Assembly (NCBI GenBank): GCA_019245455.1
Contig: JAFARM010000320.1
Location: 1 to 5,656 of the forward strand
Length of the DNA stretch: 5,656 nt
DNA from: Sphingomonadaceae bacterium
GTDB taxonomy: Bacteria; Pseudomonadota; Alphaproteobacteria; Sphingomonadales; Sphingomonadaceae
Direction: 5' to 3'
Shown piece by piece: positions 1 through 5,040 of this stretch. The notes under the pieces are model-generated. The model worked only from the letters and a program-made list of their open reading frames with translations, was not told the DNA's origin and searched no databases. Position 1 is the first letter of the stretch, and each line of letters opens with the position of its first letter. The position numbers and the translations under genes were made by a program.

Positions 1-16
1 CGTTAACGACTGTGCA

Positions 17-59
17 CGACCGCGGGAACGGTCGCGTCGGGCTGGCGTTTTCCGGCCCG
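17..59 (+). other. Leader region with two possible hairpins upstream of the small exported protein
   Basis: Two inverted repeats lie just before the ribosome binding site of the gene at 84. The first is CGACCG (17-22) pairing with CGGTCG (29-34) around a 6-nt loop. The second is 38-45 pairing with 52-59, eight pairs including one G-T wobble, around a loop CGTTTT. They could be a 5' leader structure of the small gene or the remains of a terminator for a gene ending left of the window. No T-tract follows either one, and short GC stems arise easily by chance at this base composition. Confidence 0.25.
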
Positions 60-70
60 CAATAAACAAC

Positions 71-76
71 AAGGAG
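71..76 (+). promoter_or_regulatory. Strong Shine-Dalgarno site for the small exported protein
   Basis: AAGGAG lies 7 nt before the ATG at 84. It is the best ribosome binding site in the window and fixes the start of the small gene. It also argues that this ORF is truly translated and that the longer antisense ORF across the same bases is not. Confidence 0.8.
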
Positions 77-83
77 ACACGCG

Positions 84-350
84 ATGAACAAGGTGATTGC
101 GCTGGCGCTCGCCGCCGGCGTCGCGCTCGGCGCGACGACTGCCGCCGACGCGCGCGACGGCTGCGGCCGCGGCTTCTTCCGTGGACCCTACGGTCACTGC
201 CGGCCGATCGGCGGTCCGGGCTATGGCGCTGCCGTCGTCGCGCCGGGGCTGGTCATCGGCAACTTCTACCGCGGCCGCGGCTATTGGGATGGCCATCGCT
301 ACTGGTGGCACCGCGACCGCGACGATCGCGGCGGCTGGCGGTATCGCTAA
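84..350 (+). CDS. Small exported Cys-pair protein, GCG_CRPN-like
   Basis: An 88-residue protein of unknown function. Residues 1-23 form a classical signal peptide: a Lys at position 3, a hydrophobic Ala/Leu/Val stretch, and an Ala-Asp-Ala cleavage site before Arg24, so the product is probably periplasmic or secreted. The mature part opens with Gly-Cys-Gly (26-28) and continues to Cys39-Arg-Pro. This matches the start and end of the GCG_CRPN pattern seen in small alphaproteobacterial proteins, except that Ile42 replaces the final Asn. The two cysteines could form a disulphide once exported. A Gly-rich hydrophobic middle (43-60) leads to a tail (61-88) rich in Tyr, Trp, Arg, His and Asp, as in RcnB-like periplasmic small proteins. 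The gene stands alone and converges on the ptsH end of the neighbouring operon, so context gives no functional clue. Start chosen from the AAGGAG site and the signal peptide. The family assignment is from memory of the motif. Confidence 0.8.
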   Translation: MNKVIALALAAGVALGATTAADARDGCGRGFFRGPYGHCRPIGGPGYGAAVVAPGLVIGNFYRGRGYWDGHRYWWHRDRDDRGGWRYR

Positions 351-379
351 GCGGACGCTGCGCCCTGTTGCGGGGACCG

Positions 380-420
380 ATCTCCCGCTTCGGGAGATGG
401 GTTCCCGCTTTCGCGGGGAT
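380..420. repeat. Tandem REP-like hairpins between convergent genes
   Basis: Two adjacent inverted repeats. ATCTCCCG (380-387) pairs perfectly with CGGGAGAT (391-398) around a 3-nt loop. CCCGC (404-408) pairs with GCGGG (413-417) around TTTC, with weaker outer pairs out to 401/420. The second unit, TTCCCGC-TTTC-GCGGG followed by GATGACG, closely resembles an intergenic palindromic repeat (TTCCCGC...GCGGGAATGACG) that is widespread in sphingomonads and other proteobacteria. The first looks like a diverged partner. They sit 30 bp past the stop of the small gene and may also end its transcription, although there is no T-tract. Whether the unit is multicopy cannot be judged from one window. Confidence 0.5.
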
Positions 421-429
421 GACGACGCG

Positions 430-456
430 GCCGGCGCGGGGTGATCCCGCGCCGGC
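430..456 (-). terminator. Strong hairpin directly after ptsH, probable operon terminator
   Basis: A perfect 11-bp inverted repeat (430-440 with 446-456) with a 5-nt loop, almost entirely G and C, begins one base past the ptsH stop codon. Its position at the end of a six-gene operon and between convergent genes suggests a terminator or an mRNA 3'-end stabiliser. A U-tract is missing on both strands, so a classical intrinsic terminator is not proven. Rho-dependent ending with this stem as an exonuclease barrier is equally possible. Confidence 0.5.
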
Positions 457-457
457 G

Positions 458-733
458 TCAATCCTCGCCGAACTTCGCCTCGACCAGCGCGACCAGCGCC
501 CCTACCGCTTCGGCCGCCTGCGCGCCCTCGGCGGAAATCTCGATCGTGTCGCCGGGGGCGGCGGCGAGCATCATCAGCCCCATGATCGAGGTGCCGGCGA
601 CGCTCGCGCCGTCCTTGGCGACGCTGACCTGGGCGTCGAAGCCGACCGCGCAGGTGACGAAGCGCGCGCTCGCCCGTGCATGAAGCCCGCGCTTGTTGCG
701 GACGAGGACGGCAACCGGCCCGGCGCTGCTCAA
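458..733 (-). CDS. ptsH: HPr phosphocarrier protein
   Basis: A 91-residue HPr, the usual length for the family. HPr takes phosphate from PEP-loaded enzyme I in the cytoplasm and passes it to EIIA proteins. The active-site stretch RGLHARAS carries the phosphorylatable His18 (His15 of classical HPr). The second signature, TSIMGLMML, carries Ser49, equivalent to Ser46, the target of HPr kinase, and hprK is in the same operon. The start is TTG: its TTGA overlaps the stop of the upstream EIIA gene, giving a 4-nt overlap typical of translational coupling, and a GAGG lies about 6 nt upstream inside the EIIA gene. No other start codon precedes the conserved His. It is the last gene of the operon, followed at once by a strong hairpin. 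With no sugar permease nearby, a regulatory role is more likely than sugar uptake. Confidence 0.95.
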   Translation of the reverse strand: MSSAGPVAVLVRNKRGLHARASARFVTCAVGFDAQVSVAKDGASVAGTSIMGLMMLAAAPGDTIEISAEGAQAAEAVGALVALVEAKFGED

Positions 734-1134
734 GCCGCCTCGCCCAGGATCTTCGACGCGACCGAGATATATTTGCGCCCCGCCTCCTGCGCGGCGTCGA
801 CGGCGGCGGCGACCGCCATCCGCTCGCGCACCGATACCAGGCGCACGAGCATCGGCAGGTTGACGCCGGCGATGACCTCGACGCGCCCCTGCGCCAGGAG
901 CGAGATGGCCAGGTTCGACGGCGTGCCGCCGAACATATCGGTCAGGACGATGACGCCGTCGCCGGTATCGGCGCGGGCGATCGCCGCGGCGATGTCGGCG
1001 CGCCGTGCCTCCATGTCGTCGTCGGGGCCGATGCAGATCGCCTCCAGCCCGCGCTGCGGCCCGACGACGTGCTCCACTGCGGCGACGAACTCCGCCGCCA
1101 GCCGTCCATGCGTCACCAGCACCAGGCCGATCAT
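730..1134 (-). CDS. manX: PTS EIIA component, mannose (EIIA-Man) family
   Basis: A 134-residue cytoplasmic protein made of the single EIIA-Man domain. The N-terminal strand IGLVLVTHG places the phosphorylated residue at His9. The LTDMFGGTPSN loop (64-74) supplies Asp66, the acidic partner of that histidine in the family, and GVNLPML (90-96) is the third signature. It should accept phosphate from HPr. No EIIB, EIIC or EIID follows, and stand-alone EIIA-Man proteins next to HPr and HprK are typical of alphaproteobacteria, where the phosphorylation state is thought to act as a signal. The ATG at 1134 is chosen because it starts exactly at the first conserved strand; the ORF stays open upstream into the rapZ end, but that sequence is unlike the family. 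It begins 16 nt after the rapZ stop and overlaps ptsH by 4 nt. The symbol follows rhizobial usage; ptsM would be equally acceptable. Confidence 0.93.
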   Translation of the reverse strand: MIGLVLVTHGRLAAEFVAAVEHVVGPQRGLEAICIGPDDDMEARRADIAAAIARADTGDGVIVLTDMFGGTPSNLAISLLAQGRVEVIAGVNLPMLVRLVSVRERMAVAAAVDAAQEAGRKYISVASKILGEAA

Positions 1135-1150
1135 CGTCAATCCGTCTTGC

Positions 1151-2140
1151 TCAAGCCGGCGGTAGCGCGAGTTCGCCGGCCGCGCCAGTGGCGGCGGCGG
1201 GCGGTGCGACGTGGTCGACCACCAGGCCGGCATCGGCGTCGCTCCCCGCGCCGGCCTTGTCGCGGTGGACGACCGACCCCGACCAGCCGGCGGCGGCCAG
1301 CCGGTCGGCCATCGCCTGGGCGACGAACACCGACCGGTGGCGACCGCCGGTGCAGCCGAAGGCGACCGTCAGGTACGACTTCCCCTCCGCCCCGTAGCGG
1401 GGGAGGAGGAGCAGCAGCAGGTCGTAGATGCGCTCGAACGCCGGCGCGAAGGCGGGATCGGCGGCGACATAGGCGCGCACCGCCGGATCCTCGCCGGTCA
1501 GCGGGCGCAGCGTCACGTCCCAGTGCGGATTGGCGAGGAAGCGCACGTCGAACACCAGGTCGGCGTCGCGTGGCAGGCCGCGGGCGAAGCCGAAGCTCAT
1601 GAAGGTCAGCGTCAGCGGCTCGGCCCCGGCGCGGGCGAAGCGCCCGGCAAGCGCGCGGCGCAGGTCGCGCACGGCATAGTCGCTGGTGTCGATGACGATG
1701 TCGGCGGCGCGGCGCAGCGGCGCGACGATCTCGCGCTCGCGGGCGATGCCGTCGGCCGCCGGCCGGTCGACGGCGAGCGGGTGGCGGCGGCGCGTCTCGG
1801 AAAAGCGGCGGGTCAGCTCCGTGCCGCTGCAGTCGAGGAAGACGAGCGTGATCTCGACGCCCTCGGCGCGCAGGTCGCCGATGCGCTCGACGATCGCGTC
1901 GGCGTCGAAGGCGCGCGTCCGCGAATCGATGCCGATGGCGAGCAGCCGCGCGCCGTCGTCGCTGTCGCCGGCGGCGAGCAGTTTGTCGAACAGGCCGAGC
2001 GGCAGGTTGTCGACGGCCTCGTAGCCCAGGTCCTCCAGGATCTTGAGCGCGCTCGTGCGGCCCGCCCCCGACATCCCGGTGACGAGGAGAACCCGGAGCG
2101 AGGGAGGGGATCGCTCGGCAAGGTTGGCGAGGCTGGCCAC
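1151..2140 (-). CDS. rapZ: RapZ family P-loop protein (RNase adapter / YvcJ-like)
   Basis: A 329-residue member of the RapZ/YvcJ family. In E. coli, RapZ delivers the small RNA GlmZ to RNase E and senses glucosamine-6-phosphate; the alphaproteobacterial role is less clear. The N-terminal nucleotide-binding domain has a P-loop TGMSGAGRTS (21-30), where the usual Lys is Arg28, followed by LEDLGYEAVDNLP (35-47), a family hallmark. FLDCS (101-105) is the Walker-B-like strand. The C-terminal domain shows MSFGFARGLP (181-190), FDVRFLANPHW (197-207) and GCTGGRHRS (262-270), all expected. The family usually ends soon after the HRD at 292-294 (E. coli RapZ is 284 aa); here about 35 further residues rich in Ala, Gly, Asp and Pro follow. 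The GTG at 2140 is used because no other common start codon lies between it and the P-loop. It follows hprK by 4 nt, with an AGAGACG sequence overlapping the hprK end as the likely ribosome site. rapZ between hprK and PTS genes is a known alphaproteobacterial order. Confidence 0.93.
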   Translation of the reverse strand: MASLANLAERSPPSLRVLLVTGMSGAGRTSALKILEDLGYEAVDNLPLGLFDKLLAAGDSDDGARLLAIGIDSRTRAFDADAIVERIGDLRAEGVEITLVFLDCSGTELTRRFSETRRRHPLAVDRPAADGIAREREIVAPLRRAADIVIDTSDYAVRDLRRALAGRFARAGAEPLTLTFMSFGFARGLPRDADLVFDVRFLANPHWDVTLRPLTGEDPAVRAYVAADPAFAPAFERIYDLLLLLLPRYGAEGKSYLTVAFGCTGGRHRSVFVAQAMADRLAAAGWSGSVVHRDKAGAGSDADAGLVVDHVAPPAAATGAAGELALPPA

Positions 2141-2144
2141 GGCG

Positions 2145-2579
2145 TTACGTCTCTACGCCGCCGCCGAACGCGGTCAACGCCCGTTCGGCGCGGATCGCCG
2201 CCGACGCCGCAAAGGGTGCGAAGGCAAGGACGGGGACGGCGACCCCAGCGACGTCGCGGGTCGCCGGCGGCGGCAGGCGCTCGGGCGCGGCGGCGAGGTC
2301 GAGGATGAGGGCGACGGGAACGCGCTCGGCAAACGGCACGGCGATGATGCCCAGCCCGCGGACCTCGATCAGCCCGGCAAGCGCGGGCGGCGGCGAGGCG
2401 AGGACGCGGCCGGCATCGCGCGCGACGACGACGCGGTCGTCGGCGACCAGCACCGCGCCGCGGTCGATCAGGCGCAGCGCCAGGTCGGACTTGCCGCTCC
2501 CCGACGGGCCGGTCAGCAGCACCCCGCGGCCGCGGATCGCGACCGCCGTGGCGTGGAGGGTGGGGGGGATGGCAGGCAT
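2145..2579 (-). CDS. hprK: Short HPr kinase/phosphorylase
   Basis: A 144-residue protein matching only the catalytic C-terminal domain of HPr kinase/phosphorylase; the roughly 130-residue N-terminal domain of Gram-positive enzymes is absent, as is normal in alphaproteobacteria. It phosphorylates and dephosphorylates the regulatory serine of HPr (Ser49 of the ptsH product here). LHATAVAI with His9, then LLTGPSGSGKSDLALRL with the Walker A loop at 24-31, then LVADDRV with Asp47-Asp48, and the family signature LIEVRGLGII (70-79) are all present and in order. The ATG at 2579 follows the chvG stop by 11 nt and sits just before the conserved His region; the reading frame stays open far upstream through chvG and chvI, but that is out-of-frame, nonhomologous sequence. 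The ribosome site is weak, suggesting coupling to chvG translation. A run of seven C bases falls in codons 4 to 6. Confidence 0.94.
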   Translation of the reverse strand: MPAIPPTLHATAVAIRGRGVLLTGPSGSGKSDLALRLIDRGAVLVADDRVVVARDAGRVLASPPPALAGLIEVRGLGIIAVPFAERVPVALILDLAAAPERLPPPATRDVAGVAVPVLAFAPFAASAAIRAERALTAFGGGVET

Positions 2580-2590
2580 CGACCCGCCGC

Positions 2591-4153
2591 TCACGCCGCC
2601 GCCAGGGTGACGGTGAAGCGGGCGCCGCCGCCGGGCGCGTCGCCGACCGCGATGGTGCCGTCGTGGGCGTCGACGATGGTCCGGGCGATGGCGAGGCCGA
2701 GGCCGGAGTGGCGGCCGAAATCCTCGCTCGGCGGCCGCTCGGAGTAGAAGCGGCGGAAGATGTCGTCGCGGTTGTCGACCGGAACGCCGGGGCCGGCGTC
2801 GTCGACCGACAGGACCACCTGCCGCCGCGCCGTCGTCACGGCGGCGCGCACCACGCCGCCGTCGGGCGAGAAGGAGATCGCGTTGTCGATCAGGTTGCGC
2901 GCCACCTGCGCCAGCCGTCCGGCGTCCCCCCATACCCACGCCGGCGGCCCGGCGGCACAGTCGATGGTGACGCCGCGCGGCGCGACCGCGCTCGCATAGC
3001 CGGCGCACAGCCGTGCCACCTCGGCGGAAAGGTCGATGCGCTCGAAGCGGCTGCGCGACAGCTCGGCATCGAGGCGGCTGGCGTCGGCGATGTCGGTGAT
3101 CAGCCGGTCGATGCGGCCGACGTCGGCGCGGATGACGTCGAGCAGCTGCGCCTGCAGCGCGGGATCGTGGACGCGGGCGAAGCTGTCGACGGCGCTCGAC
3201 AGCGAGGCGAGCGGGTTCTTGATCTCGTGGGCGACGTCGGCGGCGAAGGCCTCGGTCGCGTCGATCTTCTCGCGCAGCGTCAGCGTCATGTCGCTGAGCG
3301 CGCGCGCCAGCTGGCCGATCTCGTCGCGGCGCTGGTTGAAGCGCGGCACGGTGACGTCGCGCGCGCGGCCTAGCCGGACGCGCACCGCCGCCCCGGCGAG
3401 CTGGCGCAGCGGCCGGACGATGGTCGAGGCGAGATAGTTGGACAGCAGCAGCGACGCCGCCAGTACGCCGAGGAAGACGTAGAACACCGCCGCGCGCTCG
3501 TTCCGGACCAGGCTGGTGATGTCGCGGGTATCGCGGGTCAGCTGGACGGCGGCGAGCGGGGCCACCCCGGTCGCCGTCGGCAGCGGGGCTGCGGCGCTGA
3601 TGACGACGATGCGGTCGGGCGCGGCGCGCATCGTGTCGGCGGCACGGCCGGTGGCGGCGGCGGCGGCGACCTCGGGCCAGGCGCGCGCCGTGTCGACGGG
3701 CGGCTCGGCATAGTCGGCGAGGCGCGGGAACGACCCCGCCGCCTCGATCAGCCGGTCGAGGAAGCGGGCGACGTCGCGGCGGAACGGGTCCATCTTGGGA
3801 TCGCGCAGCTCGAAGGTCGGCCCGGTCGCGCGCCAGCTGTCGGCGATCAGCCGGCCGTCGGTGCCGTAGACGCGAAGCCGCGCCCCGCCGATCCGGCCGT
3901 AGCGCGCGGCGATCTGGGGCAGACGGCGCGGGCTCGCCTCCGCCATGAAGCCGCCGATCAGCACCGCCTGCATCCGCATCTCGGCGCGGCGCTGGTCGAT
4001 CAGCCGCTCGCGGAAGGAGTCGAGGTAGAAGATGCTGCCCGTCAGCGCGAGGATGGCGAAGACGTTGACCGCAAGGATGCGGCTGGCGAGGCTGAAGCGC
4101 CGGTCGAGTTCCGGCGCCGCCGCCGGCACCACGGGGTCGCCGGCCACGCGCAA
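2591..4153 (-). CDS. chvG: Sensor histidine kinase ChvG
   Basis: A 520-residue inner-membrane histidine kinase paired with the ChvI regulator encoded just upstream. Domains in order: a short cytoplasmic N terminus; a first membrane segment (about 25-45); a periplasmic sensor region (about 46-221); a second membrane segment (about 222-242); a HAMP linker to about 296; the H-box ADVAHEIKNPLASL with phosphorylated His309; the N-box RNLIDNAISFSP (419-430); the G1 box DDAGPG (451-456); the F-box IFRRFYSERP (465-474); and the G2 box GLGLA (484-488). ChvG responds to acid and cell-envelope stress in rhizobia, Agrobacterium and Caulobacter; the signal here is unknown. Rhizobial ChvG/ExoS proteins are nearer 600 residues, so this one is somewhat shorter. 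The start is probably TTG at 4153, directly after the chvI stop, with GAGGA four bases before it; GTG at 4147 has a longer spacing and is the main alternative. Nothing further upstream is possible, because the preceding in-frame codon is the chvI stop. Confidence 0.94.
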   Translation of the reverse strand: MRVAGDPVVPAAAPELDRRFSLASRILAVNVFAILALTGSIFYLDSFRERLIDQRRAEMRMQAVLIGGFMAEASPRRLPQIAARYGRIGGARLRVYGTDGRLIADSWRATGPTFELRDPKMDPFRRDVARFLDRLIEAAGSFPRLADYAEPPVDTARAWPEVAAAAATGRAADTMRAAPDRIVVISAAAPLPTATGVAPLAAVQLTRDTRDITSLVRNERAAVFYVFLGVLAASLLLSNYLASTIVRPLRQLAGAAVRVRLGRARDVTVPRFNQRRDEIGQLARALSDMTLTLREKIDATEAFAADVAHEIKNPLASLSSAVDSFARVHDPALQAQLLDVIRADVGRIDRLITDIADASRLDAELSRSRFERIDLSAEVARLCAGYASAVAPRGVTIDCAAGPPAWVWGDAGRLAQVARNLIDNAISFSPDGGVVRAAVTTARRQVVLSVDDAGPGVPVDNRDDIFRRFYSERPPSEDFGRHSGLGLAIARTIVDAHDGTIAVGDAPGGGARFTVTLAAA

Positions 4154-4894
4154 TTATTCCTCGTTGAAGCGGTAGCCGACGCCGTACAGCGTCTCGATCG
4201 CCTTGAACGCAGGGTCGACGACGCGGAACTTCTTCCTCAGCCGCTTGATGTGGCTGTCGATCGTGCGGTCGTCGACATAGACGTCGTCCTGGTAGGCGGC
4301 GTCCATCAGCTGGTCGCGCGACTTGACGAAGCCGGGGCGCTGGGCGAGCGCTTCCAGGATCAGGAACTCGGTCACGGTCAGGGCGACGTCGGCGTCGCCC
4401 CCGCCTGCCGCCGGCGCTTTCCACGTGACGCGGTGGCGCGCCGGATCCATGCTCAGCCGCCCGCGGACGATCGCCGGGCCGGGCGCAGCCTCGCCGGCGG
4501 CGGGCGGCAGGCCCTTGCGGCTGGCGGCGCGGCGCAGGACGGCTCGGATGCGTTCGATCAGCAGCCGCTGGCTGAACGGCTTGCCGATATAGTCGTCCGC
4601 CCCCATGGCGAGGCCCAATGCCTCGTCGATCTCGGTGTCCTTCGACGTCAGGAAGATGACCGGCACATCGACCTTCTCGCGCAGGCGGCGGAGCAGCTCC
4701 ATGCCGTCCAGCCGCGGCATCTTGATGTCGAGCACGGCAAGGTCGGGCGGGGCATCGGTCAGCGCCTTCAGCGCCGCCGCGCCGTCGGCGTACATCCGCA
4801 CGGCGAAGCCCTCGGCCTGCAGCGCGATCGACACCGACGTCAGGATGTTGCGGTCGTCGTCGACGAGGGCGATGGTGGCGGCAGTCTCGGGCAT
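4154..4894 (-). CDS. chvI: Response regulator ChvI, OmpR family
   Basis: A 246-residue two-domain response regulator, full length for the OmpR/PhoB class. The receiver domain (about 6-122) has the acidic cluster at 12-14, the phosphoacceptor Asp56 in VLDIKMP, Thr83 in FLTS and Lys105 in IGKPF, so every catalytic position is present. A Pro/Ala/Gly-rich linker (about 125-142) leads to the winged-helix DNA-binding domain (about 170-244), with [17 protein letters not shown] (208-224) covering the recognition helix and a C-terminal [10 protein letters not shown] hairpin. The length, the sequence and the partnership with a ChvG-like kinase next to pckA support ChvI over other OmpR members. The ATG at 4894 has an AGG six bases upstream. 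It is the first gene of the six-gene operon, so its promoter should lie in the 146-bp space shared with pckA. Regulators of this class often control their own promoter; that is inference here. Confidence 0.95.
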   Translation of the reverse strand: MPETAATIALVDDDRNILTSVSIALQAEGFAVRMYADGAAALKALTDAPPDLAVLDIKMPRLDGMELLRRLREKVDVPVIFLTSKDTEIDEALGLAMGADDYIGKPFSQRLLIERIRAVLRRAASRKGLPPAAGEAAPGPAIVRGRLSMDPARHRVTWKAPAAGGGDADVALTVTEFLILEALAQRPGFVKSRDQLMDAAYQDDVYVDDRTIDSHIKRLRKKFRVVDPAFKAIETLYGVGYRFNEE

Positions 4895-4956
4895 GATCGG
4901 CCTGGCGGTTTGCCTTGCTGTGCCCTGTCACCCGGGTCCGTGCAAGCGACGCCCCT

Positions 4957-4985
4957 TTGACGTCCCGCCGCGCGTTGCCTAAGCG
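4957..4985 (+). promoter_or_regulatory. Possible sigma-70-like promoter of pckA
   Basis: TTGACG (4957-4962) is a good -35 match. With a 17-bp spacer the -10 would be TAAGCG (4980-4985), a weak match that nevertheless keeps the first two key bases. It lies 55 to 85 bp before the pckA start, a sensible distance. No convincing promoter was seen for chvI on the other strand of this 146-bp region. Confidence 0.3.
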
Positions 4986-4994
4986 CAGCCTTAA
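4977..4994. promoter_or_regulatory. Direct repeat in chvI/pckA intergenic region, candidate regulator site
   Basis: GCCTAAG (4977-4983) and GCCTTAA (4988-4994) are similar heptamers starting 11 bp apart, one helical turn. OmpR-class regulators such as ChvI typically bind tandem half-sites with this spacing. The repeat overlaps the possible pckA -10 box, so a bound protein could influence pckA or the divergent operon. With only two imperfect copies the assignment is speculative. Confidence 0.25.
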
Positions 4995-5040
4995 CCCGCG
5001 TGCGGCACAAGCCGCCGCCAGTGTCCTTGGGAGTAAGCCC

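Noticed and set aside
3..461. A 152-codon ORF antisense to the small exported gene
   Set aside because: It covers both the hairpin cluster and the small gene, is Ala/Arg/Val-rich, and has no recognisable motif; the opposite strand has a strong ribosome site and a signal peptide.
284..1165. A 293-codon plus-strand ORF opposite ptsH and the EIIA gene
   Set aside because: It is antisense to two genes with intact catalytic motifs, is rich in Arg/Ala/Ser, and begins inside the small gene without a ribosome site.
1403..1422. A GAG/CAG-type triplet run in rapZ
   Set aside because: It encodes a six-Leu stretch in the conserved C-terminal helix region and is too short to be called a repeat locus.
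1211..2308. A 365-codon ORF on the plus strand antisense to rapZ
   Set aside because: Its composition is a typical GC-rich shadow (Ala, Arg, Gly, Val), with no recognisable domain, and it lies opposite a well-supported gene with all family motifs.
2145..4931. A 928-codon open frame on the minus strand running through chvI, chvG and hprK
   Set aside because: Only its last 144 codons (hprK) match a known family. The upstream part is Arg/Pro/Ala-rich low-complexity translation in the wrong frame of chvI and chvG, kept open by the high GC content.
5002..5015. A GCGGC-ACAA-GCCGC hairpin in the pckA leader
   Set aside because: A five-base stem in DNA of this GC content is expected by chance, and it blocks neither the ribosome site nor the start.
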